Source: an uncultured Caulobacteraceae bacterium (GTDB taxonomy: Bacteria; Pseudomonadota; Alphaproteobacteria; Caulobacterales; Caulobacteraceae). From it: a DNA stretch of 6,047 nucleotides. The notes under the pieces are model-generated. The model worked only from the letters and a program-made list of their open reading frames with translations. It had not been told where the DNA came from and searched no databases. The DNA lies in the NCBI GenBank assembly GCA_946482375.1, contig CAMLRH010000168.1:1-6047 (forward strand), in the 5' to 3' direction. Each line of letters opens with the position of its first letter. Position 1 is the first letter of the stretch. Shown piece by piece: positions 1 to 5,624 of this stretch. Both the position numbers and the translations under genes were made by a program.

Positions 1-818
1 GGCGCGCAGACCGCGTAGCCGAAGGCGATGAGGACGGCATAGGCCCGGGTCGGCCAGCCGAGGGTGAAGAAGCCGAGCCGGAACAGGCCCATGCCGACCA
101 GGATCAGCCCGAAGGCCTCGACATACTCGGTCGTCGATATCGCGATGTGCATGAGCATGAACATCTGCGAGCGCGCCGCGGTGACCTGCATGACGTCGCC
201 GCCGAAGCCGGCCAGCGACTCCTGGATGAAGCCGGGCGGCGGACCGAGCGCGAAGCTCGCCTCGCGGAAGGCGTCGATCGTCGCCTGAGCCGCCCCGGGC
301 GCCTCGGCCGCGGCCTTCAGCGCCACCAGCTGGGCGCTCTCATAGAGCTGCCAGCCCATCAGGCCGAAGAAGACGACGGCGCCGATGCCGACCAGCAGGC
401 GCGGGCTCAACTTCCTCAGCGGGAAGGCGAACATGCCGGCGACCGCATAGAAGACGAGGATGTCGCCGAACCACAGCACCGTGCCGTGGATCAGGCCGAT
501 GAGCAGCAGCCAGAAGGCGCGGCGATAATGGGTCTGGGCCGGGCCAAGGCCCGATCCGCGCTCGGCCCGCTCGGAAATCAGGATGATCGAGGCTCCGAAC
601 AGCATCGTGAACAGGGCCCGCATCTTGCCGTCGGTGAAGACGAAGTTGGCCGCCCAGGTCCACAGGTTCGCGCCGTCGGCGCCCCCGTAGAAGGTCGGGT
701 CGATGTAGGCGAAACCCGGCAACCCCATGCCGACGATGTTCATGAGCAGGATGCCAAGGACGGCGAAGCCGCGCACGGCGTCCATGGAGACGAAGCGGTC
801 GGACGCTTGAGTTGTCAT
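1..818 (-). CDS. YeiB/DUF418-type integral membrane protein (C-terminal end outside window)
   Basis: This is the N-terminal 272 codons of an open frame that continues past the left edge, so the C-terminal part, where the DUF418 domain proper lies, is not visible. After a short cytoplasmic start comes a family-typical opening, residues 10-36, with MDAVRGFAVLGILLMNI and then GLPGFAY. A MLFGAS segment (residues 72-77) and FGDILVFYAVAGM (117-129) follow, as in YeiB-like proteins. About seven hydrophobic segments can be seen (roughly 15-33, 57-80, 101-117, 119-134, 141-158, 218-246 and 256-272). Family members are usually near 400 residues, and their biochemical function is poorly defined. The N-terminal region resembles membrane acyltransferases, so acyl transfer is possible but inferred. 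The start is set by a GGGGAGG Shine-Dalgarno sequence at 825-831, six bases before the ATG at 818. An in-frame ATG at 824 abuts that site and is too close. The gene is divergent from the MATE gene. Confidence 0.85.
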   Translation of the reverse strand, partial: MTTQASDRFVSMDAVRGFAVLGILLMNIVGMGLPGFAYIDPTFYGGADGANLWTWAANFVFTDGKMRALFTMLFGASIILISERAERGSGLGPAQTHYRRAFWLLLIGLIHGTVLWFGDILVFYAVAGMFAFPLRKLSPRLLVGIGAVVFFGLMGWQLYESAQLVALKAAAEAPGAAQATIDAFREASFALGPPPGFIQESLAGFGGDVMQVTAARSQMFMLMHIAISTTEYVEAFGLILVGMGLFRLGFFTLGWPTRAYAVLIAFGYAVCA

Positions 819-992
819 GATCATCCTCCCCAACCCGCGCGGAGGGTGAACCTCGTTATACCAAAGTCAATCGCCCTTGTTGCGCGGGCGCCACGCGCGA
901 CCGCTGAAGCTTGGTTTCGACTGTTACCAGCTTGAAGGTTGAACGGGGTTCAGCCACTTTCCGCGCCCCTTCTTTGAAAACGAGTCCCAGTC
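819..992. other. Divergent intergenic region, YeiB-like / MATE
   Basis: This 174-base gap must hold the promoters of both divergent genes. I see no convincing -35/-10 pair on either strand. The only structured element is an 8-base dyad with a 3-base spacer at 937-955 (GGTTGAAC ggg GTTCAGCC, one wobble position). It lies 37 bases before the MATE start and could be an operator or chance. The stretch is less GC-rich than the coding DNA around 850-940, as expected for a promoter region. Confidence 0.5.
825..831 (-). promoter_or_regulatory. Shine-Dalgarno sequence of the YeiB-like gene
   Basis: On the minus strand this reads GGGGAGG, followed by ATGATC and then ATG. The six-base spacing fits initiation at 818. 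The other in-frame ATG (822-824) touches the site directly. This decides between the two nearby in-frame ATG codons. Confidence 0.75.
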
Positions 993-2366
993 ATGTCGCC
1001 CCCCGCGACAGCCGCCGCCGTCCCCGACGGTTGGTCCGGCTCCGCCATTCGCAATGATCTCAACCGGCTGCTGCGCCTGTCAGCGCCGGTCGTGACGTCG
1101 CGCCTGGCGATCATGACCATGGGCCTGACCGACGCCATCATCGTCGGCCGCTATTCCGCCGAGCAGCTGGGCTTCCACGCGCTCGGCTGGGCGCCGACTG
1201 TCGTCGTGCTGATGGTCGCCATCGGTCTGCTGTCGGGCGTGCAGGTGATGACCGCCCGCGTCATCGGGGAGGGGCGTCGCCATCTGGCCGGCGCGGTGCT
1301 GCGGCGTGGCCTGACCTATGCGGTGTGGATCGGACTGCTTTCGACGGTGGTGCTGGTCGCCGGCGGCCCGGCCTTCCTGCACGCCATCGGCCTTGAGCCC
1401 GGCCTGGCGTCCGGCGCCAGCGCGGCGCTGCTGGTGTTCGCCTTCGGCATGACCTTCCACACCATCACGGTGGCGCAGACCTACTGGCTGGAGGCGCTCA
1501 ACAAGGCCTCGCCGGTGATGTGGGCGATGTGGGGCGCCAACATCATCAACCTGGGGCTCAACCTGCTGCTGGTGCCGGGAACCTTCGACCTGCCGGCGCT
1601 GGGCGCGGTCGGCGGCGCCTGGGCGACGTTCGGGGCCCGGGCGATGCTGGCCGTCTGGCTGACGATCTACATCCTGCGCCTGCCCGACATCCGCGCGCTC
1701 GGCCTGTTCGACAAGCCGGCCCGCGACCGGCCGATGGAGATCGAGCAGCGCCGCGTCGGCTACGGCGCGGCCTTCTCGAACTTCTCGGAAGTCGCCGCCT
1801 TCGCTGGGATGAACGTGGTGGCGGGCTGGATCGGCGGGCTCGAGGTGGCGGCCTACGCCATCGTGCTCAACGTCGCGGCGGTGATCTTCATGGTCCCGCT
1901 GGGCGTCTCGACGGCGACGTCGGTGCTGGTCGGCAACGCCTATGGCGCGCGCGATCCGCAGGGCGTCCGTCGCGCCGGGGTCGTGGCGTTCGTCGTCATA
2001 GCCGTCTTCGCGGCGGTGGTGTCGCTGGTGCTGTGGCCGACGGCCGAGGGGGTCTCGCGGATCTACACGGACGACCCGAAGGCGCTGGCGCTGACCGTGC
2101 CGGCCCTGATCCTCGCCTGCTTCTTCCTGATCCCCGATGCGCTTCAGGTGGTGGTGGCGCACGGCCTGCGCGCCCGCGGCGATGTGCTGATGCCCAGCGT
2201 GACGCACATGATCAGCTATCTGCTGGTGATGATCCCGCTGTCGTGGTGGTTGGCCATCCCCATGGGGTTCGGCCTCAATGGCATCATCGGCGGCATCATC
2301 GTCGCCAGCTTCGTCGCCGCCAGCCTGCTGCTGTGGCGCTGGTGGGTGCTGGCCCGGCGGGACTGA
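993..2366 (+). CDS. MATE family multidrug efflux transporter (NorM-like)
   Basis: This complete 457-residue inner-membrane protein is of normal MATE length (about 450-460). Twelve hydrophobic segments can be placed at roughly 30-52, 65-90, 105-127, 140-162, 170-193, 203-229, 258-280, 285-306, 326-348, 366-390, 404-424 and 430-452. MATE proteins export cationic drugs, dyes and some metabolites in exchange for Na+ or H+. Aligned by eye to Vibrio NorM, the three acidic residues important for coupling are all kept: D47 in GLTDAIIVG (NorM D36), E266 in FSNFSEVAAF (E255) and D382 in IPDALQVV (D371). Other family signatures are SGVQVMTARVIGEGR (81-95), ALGAVGGAWAT (202-212) and PLGVSTATSVLVGNAYGARD (302-321). 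The ATG at 993 has only a weak Shine-Dalgarno (GAG at 982-984), but the next in-frame ATG falls inside the first membrane segment, so this start stands. The substrate cannot be told from sequence. Confidence 0.93.
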   Translation: MSPPATAAAVPDGWSGSAIRNDLNRLLRLSAPVVTSRLAIMTMGLTDAIIVGRYSAEQLGFHALGWAPTVVVLMVAIGLLSGVQVMTARVIGEGRRHLAGAVLRRGLTYAVWIGLLSTVVLVAGGPAFLHAIGLEPGLASGASAALLVFAFGMTFHTITVAQTYWLEALNKASPVMWAMWGANIINLGLNLLLVPGTFDLPALGAVGGAWATFGARAMLAVWLTIYILRLPDIRALGLFDKPARDRPMEIEQRRVGYGAAFSNFSEVAAFAGMNVVAGWIGGLEVAAYAIVLNVAAVIFMVPLGVSTATSVLVGNAYGARDPQGVRRAGVVAFVVIAVFAAVVSLVLWPTAEGVSRIYTDDPKALALTVPALILACFFLIPDALQVVVAHGLRARGDVLMPSVTHMISYLLVMIPLSWWLAIPMGFGLNGIIGGIIVASFVAASLLLWRWWVLARRD

Positions 2367-2383
2367 AGCCTCGCCGTTTTTTT
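2355..2383 (+). terminator. Intrinsic terminator of the MATE gene, overlapping its stop codon
   Basis: A hairpin is formed by CGGCGGG (2355-2361) and CCTCGCCG (2369-2376). Five perfect pairs (CGGCG/CGCCG) are followed by a bulged base and two more G-C pairs, and the TGA stop (2364-2366) sits in the loop. Seven T residues follow directly at 2377-2383. This is the standard layout of a rho-independent terminator on the plus strand, unusually tight against the gene because the left arm lies in the last codons. Confidence 0.65.
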
Positions 2384-2387
2384 ACCT

Positions 2388-2486
2388 CGTCATCCCCCGG
2401 TCGCCGAAGGCGATCCGGGGGACCCAAGGGGCGGCGCAAGTCTTGGCCGTCAGCTTGGGTCACCCGGACTTCGCCGGGTGATGACG
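2388..2486. repeat. Compound palindromic intergenic repeat (REP-like)
   Basis: The element is bounded by short inverted arms CGTCATC (2388-2394) and GATGACG (2480-2486). Inside are three nested pairings. The first hairpin pairs CCCCCGG (2394-2400) with CCGGGGG (2415-2421), extended by CGCC/GGCG around a GAA loop. The central pairing is GACCCAAG (2421-2428) with CTTGGGTC (2454-2461). The right hairpin is TCACCCGG (2460-2467) with CCGGGTGA (2474-2481). It fills most of the convergent gap between the MATE and DUF429-like genes and contains no credible ORF. I recall similar CGTCATCC...GGATGACG units scattered through Caulobacterales genomes, but copy number cannot be judged from one window. It may also act as a terminator for the minus-strand gene, although no T tract follows. 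Confidence 0.75.
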
Positions 2487-2513
2487 GTTAGAGAGATTTC
2501 GTGGGGGAAAGGG

Positions 2514-3404
2514 CTAGGCGCCGAGGATCCAGCCTTCTTCTCGCTCGACTTCGGCGCGCTGGGCGTCGCTGACGCCCTTCGGCGCGGCGAAGAGGTCGCC
2601 GAGCTTGCCGGCTTCGTCGAGCTTGGCGAAGTGCTCGGCGGTGACGCGGACCTGGGCCTGGTCCTTGGGCTCGCCCGGTTGCGGGACGGCCTTGAAGAGG
2701 GACGGATAGACCTCGGCGATGACGATCTCGACGCCGTCGAGGTCGCCCGCGTCCAGCGCCTTCCAGCCCGTTTCGAACGGCCAGACCTTCGCCGCGCGCG
2801 AGGCGTGAAGGCGCTTTACCGCCGGGATGCCGAGGATGGCCTGACCGCCGACCGAGCCGGCGTAATAGAGCTTCCAGATCGACGAGGCGCCCTTGGCCGC
2901 GAGGTCGGCATGGCGCATCTCCGGCAGGTCGTCCTCGGTGTGGTCGCGCGCCCGCTTGGGCTGCAGCGTCGTCAGCGTGTCCTTCGGCGGACAGCCCCAG
3001 AACGGGAAGGGGCCGCCGGTGATGCGACGGTTGATCTCGGAGGCGACGCCGAAGCGATTGTTGGTGTTGTCGGCCTTGTCCTTCACCATCCGGTCGATCT
3101 GGTTCCAGACGGCGCGCCAAGGCTCATCGCCGGTCAGTTTCAGCGCTTCGGAAAAGCCTCGCGGGAAGCCCAGCGGGAAGTCGAAGCCGACCAGCGCCTT
3201 CTCACCGCGCTTCCTGAAGTCGTCGAGGATGGCGGCGAGCTTCTTCTCGGCCTCGGCGCGGGTCGGCACGTTGTGCGCCTCGAACGCCAGCCGGAAGCGC
3301 ACGTCGCGCTTCATGACCCCGATCCAGATGGAATCCGCGCCGGTGGTCGGCTTCGACGCCGCGCTCCAGTCGACGATGACGTAGGCGCTGAACAGGCGCT
3401 TCAC
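2514..3404 (-). CDS. DUF429-like protein, predicted RNase-H-like fold, function unknown
   Basis: This 296-residue soluble protein has no signal peptide or membrane segment. Its motifs fit the DUF429-type RNase-H-like fold: a first strand with an acidic residue (YVIVDWSAAS, D12), a second Asp after a hydrophobic strand (LVGFDFPLGFP, D75), IVIAEVYPSLF with E231 (227-237), and a C-terminal EEGWILG (289-295). A family block at 112-140 contains NNRFGVASEINRR and GPFPFWGCPP. D12, D75, E231 and E289/E290 are candidate metal ligands, which is an inference. I recall some alphaproteobacterial relatives carrying names linked to molybdopterin guanine dinucleotide synthesis, but nothing here supports that role. 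The start is GTG at 3404, backed by GGAGG at 3412-3416 with seven bases between; the next Met is residue 31, beyond the conserved first strand. It lies downstream of the CurA-like gene on the same strand and converges with the MATE gene. Confidence 0.85.
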   Translation of the reverse strand: MKRLFSAYVIVDWSAASKPTTGADSIWIGVMKRDVRFRLAFEAHNVPTRAEAEKKLAAILDDFRKRGEKALVGFDFPLGFPRGFSEALKLTGDEPWRAVWNQIDRMVKDKADNTNNRFGVASEINRRITGGPFPFWGCPPKDTLTTLQPKRARDHTEDDLPEMRHADLAAKGASSIWKLYYAGSVGGQAILGIPAVKRLHASRAAKVWPFETGWKALDAGDLDGVEIVIAEVYPSLFKAVPQPGEPKDQAQVRVTAEHFAKLDEAGKLGDLFAAPKGVSDAQRAEVEREEGWILGA

Positions 3405-3411
3405 TGGGAGG

Positions 3412-3416
3412 CCTCC
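3412..3416 (-). promoter_or_regulatory. Shine-Dalgarno sequence supporting a GTG start
   Basis: The minus strand reads GGAGG, seven bases before the GTG at 3402-3404. The strong site makes the non-ATG start of the DUF429-like gene credible and suggests that it is well translated. Confidence 0.75.
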
Positions 3417-3422
3417 GGGTGA

Positions 3423-3444
3423 GCGGCGGTTCTAGACCCGCCGC
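3423..3444. other. Intergenic hairpin between the CurA-like and DUF429-like genes
   Basis: GCGGCGG (3423-3429) pairs perfectly with CCGCCGC (3438-3444) around a loop containing TCTAGA. It sits just after the CurA-like stop and just before the DUF429-like ribosome binding site on the minus strand. No T tract follows, so it is not a classical intrinsic terminator. It could reduce read-through or protect an upstream 3' end, or be a chance product of GC-rich DNA. Confidence 0.4.
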
Positions 3445-3461
3445 CCGCCGGCCTCAACGCG

Positions 3462-4463
3462 TTACGAAAGCTTGACCAGCATCTTCCCGAGGTTCTCGCC
3501 CTTGAAGAGCTTGAGGAAGGCGCCGGGCGCGGCGTCGACGCCCTCGTCGATGGTTTCGCGCCACTTCAGCTTGCCCGAACCGATCCAGCCGGACATGTCC
3601 TTCAGGAACTCCGGCAGCATCGAGAAGTGGTCGGAGACGATGAAGCCCTCCATGCGGATGCGCTTGCCGACCACGTACATGATGTTGGACGGGCCTTTCA
3701 CCGGGTCGGTCGCATTGTACTGCGAGATCATCCCGCACATGGCGAAGCGGGCGAACGGCTTGGCGGCCTCCAGCGCGGCTTCCAGGTGCTCGCCGCCGAC
3801 GTTCTCGAAATAGACGTCGATGCCCTTGGGCGCGGCTTCCTTCAGCGCCGCGGTCAGGTCCGGCGTCTTCTTGTAGTCGATGACGTGGTCGACGCCGATC
3901 TCGCGCAGGAAGGCCGTCTTCTCGTCGCCGCCGGCCGAGCCGATGACGGTGCAGCCCTTGATCTTGGCGATCTGGCAGACCACCGAGCCGACGGCGCCGG
4001 CCGCCGCCGACACGAAGACCACGTCGCCTTCCTTCAGGGCCGCGATCTTCAAGAGGCCGACGTAGGCCGTCATGCCCGGCATGCCGGCGATGCCGAGGAA
4101 GGCCTGCGGGGGCAGACCGTGCGTCTCGACCTTCTGCACGGCGGCGGCGGGGGCGTTGTAGGCCTCGCGCCAGCCCAGCATCGACTGGACGATGTCGCCG
4201 GCCTTCAGCGACGGGTCGTTGGACGCCACCACCTCGCCGACCGCGCCGCCCTGCAGCGGCTCGCCGATCTGGAACGGCGGCACGTATGACGGCCGGTCGT
4301 ACATGCGGCCGCGCATGTAGGGGTCGACCGACATGTAGAGGTTCCTGATCTGCACCTCTCCGGCGCCAGGATCGGGCAGCTCGACGCTGGCGACCTCGAA
4401 GTTTTCAAGGGCGGGCATGCCCTCGGGGCGGCTTTTCAGGCGGACTTCACGCGAGGTCGTCAT
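3462..4463 (-). CDS. NADP-dependent oxidoreductase, zinc-free MDR superfamily (CurA / leukotriene-B4-12-hydroxydehydrogenase type)
   Basis: A 333-residue cytosolic enzyme of normal family length. Relatives such as E. coli CurA (YncB) and prostaglandin reductases use NADPH to reduce the C=C bond of alpha,beta-unsaturated ketones and aldehydes. The N-terminal half carries NLYMSVDPYMRGRMYD (41-56), typical of this branch, and lacks the zinc-binding cysteines of alcohol dehydrogenases. The Rossmann half has VSAAAGAVGSVVCQIAK (151-167) with the AAxGxxG dinucleotide loop, GSAGGDEK (175-182), where K182 is a likely contact for the NADP 2'-phosphate, YFENVGG (218-224), and a C-terminal FKGENLGKMLVKL. 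The ATG at 4463 is chosen because GGGAGA lies seven bases upstream. The frame stays open to a TTG at 4487, but that would add eight residues absent from the family pattern. The natural substrate is unknown. It may share a transcript with the DUF429-like gene 57 bases downstream. Confidence 0.92.
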   Translation of the reverse strand: MTTSREVRLKSRPEGMPALENFEVASVELPDPGAGEVQIRNLYMSVDPYMRGRMYDRPSYVPPFQIGEPLQGGAVGEVVASNDPSLKAGDIVQSMLGWREAYNAPAAAVQKVETHGLPPQAFLGIAGMPGMTAYVGLLKIAALKEGDVVFVSAAAGAVGSVVCQIAKIKGCTVIGSAGGDEKTAFLREIGVDHVIDYKKTPDLTAALKEAAPKGIDVYFENVGGEHLEAALEAAKPFARFAMCGMISQYNATDPVKGPSNIMYVVGKRIRMEGFIVSDHFSMLPEFLKDMSGWIGSGKLKWRETIDEGVDAAPGAFLKLFKGENLGKMLVKLS

Positions 4464-4470
4464 TGGGGGT

Positions 4471-4476
4471 TCTCCC
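4471..4476 (-). promoter_or_regulatory. Shine-Dalgarno sequence of the CurA-like gene
   Basis: The minus strand reads GGGAGA followed by ACCCCCA and ATG (4463), a seven-base spacing. This favours the ATG at 4463 over the upstream in-frame TTG at 4487, which would put this Shine-Dalgarno sequence inside the coding region. Confidence 0.65.
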
Positions 4477-4485
4477 TGTTCTCTC

Positions 4486-4497
4486 AAACAATCGTTT
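4486..4497. promoter_or_regulatory. Candidate TetR-type operator (AAAC-N4-GTTT dyad)
   Basis: The sequence AAAC AATC GTTT is a 4+4 inverted repeat with a 4-base spacer. One further flanking pair matches with a single mismatch on the inner side (TCAAAC versus TTAAAC). It stands out as an AT-rich patch in GC-rich DNA, 23 bases upstream of the CurA-like start and 50 bases upstream of the divergent Gfo/Idh/MocA start. TetR-family repressors often bind dyads of this form, and enone reductases are often under such control. No regulator gene is in the window, so the assignment is inference. Confidence 0.35.
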
Positions 4498-4547
4498 AAC
4501 CCAGATGCGATGGCGCCTCCAGCGGCGACACGCTAAAGGCGGCGGGC

Positions 4548-5447
4548 ATGAGCGAATCCCTTAGAGCCGGCGTCGTCGGCGCCGGCGTGTTCGGCGGCTT
4601 CCATGCCAAGAAGTATGCGGAGCTCGAGGGCGTGACACTTGTCGGCGTCTACGACACCCATGCGGAACGGGCCGAGGCTATGGCGGCGGCGTCGGGCGCC
4701 AAGGCGTTCGCCAGCCTCGATGAGCTACTCGCCGCGGTCGACATCCTGACCATCGCCTCACCCGCCACCGCCCATGCCGACGAGGCGCTGGCGGCGCTGA
4801 AGGCTGGCAAGTCGATCTACGTCGAAAAGCCGCTGGCGACCTCGCTGGAGGATGCCGACCGGATCGCCGCTGAAGCCGCCGCGCGCGGCCTGACCGTGGC
4901 CGTCGGCCATCAGGAGAAGGTCGTGTTCCAGGCCATGGGCCTGCTGGACGTTCCGGAAAAACCCCTGCGGCTGGAAGCGGTGCGGCGGGGGACGCCAGGC
5001 ACGCGCAACCTCGACGTCTCGGCCGTGCTCGATCTCATGGTCCACGACATCGACCTGGCGATGCTGCTGACCAATGCCGATCCCGTGGCCGTCGAGGCCG
5101 AGGGGGACCCGGACCAGACCTCGGCCGAGGTCACCTTCGAGGACGGCTTCACCGCCTGCTTCGAGACCTCGCGCATCGCCGAGGCCCGCGAGCGGACGAT
5201 GAAGATCGTCTATCCGTCGGGCGAGCTGACCATCGACTTCGTGGCCCGTACCTTCAGCAACACCACGGCCTTCCCGCTGAACGAGCACTTCGCGGAGACC
5301 AACGCCGGCCGCGATCCGCTGGGCGCCAGCGTCCGCGCGTTCCTCGACGCCGTCCGGGGCGTATCTCCCGAGCCGCTGGTCACCGCCCGCGAGGCGGCCA
5401 GGGCGCTCGACCTCGCGCTGGCGGTTGAGCAGGCTGCGGGGTTTTAA
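4548..5447 (+). CDS. Gfo/Idh/MocA family NAD(P)-dependent oxidoreductase
   Basis: This 299-residue cytosolic protein has an N-terminal Rossmann domain with VVGAGVFGGFHAKKYAEL (9-26), giving the GxGxxG nucleotide loop at G11, G13 and G16, an acidic residue after the second strand (VYDTHAERA, D36) that suggests NAD preference, and the family EKP motif at E93-K94-P95. The C-terminal domain keeps the D-x3-H pair (D162 and H166, in LDLMVHDIDLAM), which with K94 makes up the usual catalytic set of inositol and sugar dehydrogenases. The protein is shorter than the usual 330-380 residues, as in compact nucleotide-sugar 3-dehydrogenase-like members, so the C-terminal sheet is trimmed; no frameshift is visible. 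The substrate, probably a sugar or polyol derivative, cannot be told. The start ATG is the first after an in-frame TAA at 4497-4499, with a weak AAAGG at 4535-4539. No sugar-pathway genes lie nearby. Confidence 0.9.
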   Translation: MSESLRAGVVGAGVFGGFHAKKYAELEGVTLVGVYDTHAERAEAMAAASGAKAFASLDELLAAVDILTIASPATAHADEALAALKAGKSIYVEKPLATSLEDADRIAAEAAARGLTVAVGHQEKVVFQAMGLLDVPEKPLRLEAVRRGTPGTRNLDVSAVLDLMVHDIDLAMLLTNADPVAVEAEGDPDQTSAEVTFEDGFTACFETSRIAEARERTMKIVYPSGELTIDFVARTFSNTTAFPLNEHFAETNAGRDPLGASVRAFLDAVRGVSPEPLVTAREAARALDLALAVEQAAGF

Positions 5448-5453
5448 AGTCCC

Positions 5454-5566
5454 TCTCCCTCCCCCTCATGGGGAGGGAAGATCGCGCAGCGATCCGGTGG
5501 GGGAGTTTCGCCCCAGCCCCACCCGCCGGCCTTCGGCCGCCACCCTCCCCATGAAGGGGAGGGAGA
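5454..5566. repeat. Palindromic intergenic element with 24-base terminal inverted repeats
   Basis: The ends 5454-5477 and 5543-5566 are inverted copies of each other, matching at 23 of 24 positions. Each end also folds on itself: CCCTCCCC (5457-5464) with GGGGAGGG (5470-5477), and CCCTCCCC (5543-5550) with GGGGAGGG (5556-5563), each around a 5-base loop. The interior holds GATCGC-gca-GCGATC (5480-5494), GGTGGGG (5496-5502) with CCCCACC (5517-5523), and CGGCC-ttc-GGCCG (5527-5539). No transposase or ORF is present. It starts seven bases after the Gfo/Idh/MocA stop, so it may double as that gene's terminator. Similar CCCTCCCC...GGGGAGGG units are, from memory, common between genes in Caulobacterales; mobilisation by a transposase supplied elsewhere is possible but not shown. 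Confidence 0.75.
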
Positions 5567-5572
5567 ACTCGG

Positions 5573-5602
5573 ATGCTTTCCCTCAGCCGCGCCGCTCGCT
5601 AA
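5573..5602 (+). CDS. Possible nine-codon leader ORF upstream of ilvD
   Basis: ATG at 5573 opens a short frame encoding MLSLSRAAR and ending at TAA (5600-5602). GGGAG at 5561-5565, the edge of the repeat element, lies seven bases upstream, a good Shine-Dalgarno spacing. Two of the nine codons are Leu (CTT, CTC), and CTT looks rare in this GC-rich DNA. The end is 28 bases before the ilvD ATG. A leader peptide that senses leucine supply would suit a branched-chain amino acid gene, but the ORF is short enough to arise by chance, and I see no clear terminator/antiterminator pair. Confidence 0.25.
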   Translation: MLSLSRAAR

Positions 5603-5609
5603 GACGCCC

Positions 5610-5624
5610 CCTCCAAGTCGGAGG
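5610..5624 (+). promoter_or_regulatory. ilvD ribosome binding site inside a small hairpin
   Basis: GGAGG at 5620-5624 is a strong Shine-Dalgarno sequence six bases before the ilvD ATG at 5631. The preceding CCTCC at 5610-5614 is its exact complement, separated by AAGTC, so the mRNA can form a 5-base-pair hairpin that hides the ribosome binding site. Whether it forms in the cell or is regulated is unknown. Confidence 0.5.

Noticed and set aside
855..885. A minus-strand TTGACT and TATAAC upstream of the YeiB-like gene as a sigma-70 promoter.
   Set aside because: They are separated by only four bases, far from the usual 16-18, and neither has a partner at proper distance.
147..935. A 262-codon plus-strand open frame opposite the YeiB-like gene.
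   Set aside because: It has low-complexity Arg/Ala/Glu/Asp composition and extends across the intergenic region. The opposite strand encodes a protein with family motifs and a proper ribosome binding site.
1080..2207. A 375-codon minus-strand open frame within the MATE gene.
   Set aside because: The product is dominated by His, Arg, Gln, Asp and Gly, a composition typical of antisense frames in high-GC DNA. The MATE reading carries all the family motifs and the key acidic residues.
2388..2486. CRISPR array or insertion-sequence remnant.
   Set aside because: There are no direct repeats with regular spacers and no transposase fragment; the symmetry is purely of inverted type.
2478..3422. A 314-codon plus-strand open frame lying entirely antisense to the DUF429-like gene.
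   Set aside because: Its product is rich in Arg, Gly, Asp and Leu with no recognisable motif, and it is the mirror of a gene with clear conserved motifs. Long antisense frames are expected in GC-rich DNA, where stop codons are scarce.
3627..4289. A 220-codon plus-strand open frame opposite the CurA-like gene.
   Set aside because: It is an antisense shadow with repetitive Asp/Val/Arg/Gly content; the minus-strand enzyme explains the sequence.
4464..4487. N-terminal extension of the CurA-like enzyme to a TTG at 4487.
   Set aside because: The extension would place a good Shine-Dalgarno sequence inside the gene and add residues unlike the family N-terminus; the ATG at 4463 is better placed.
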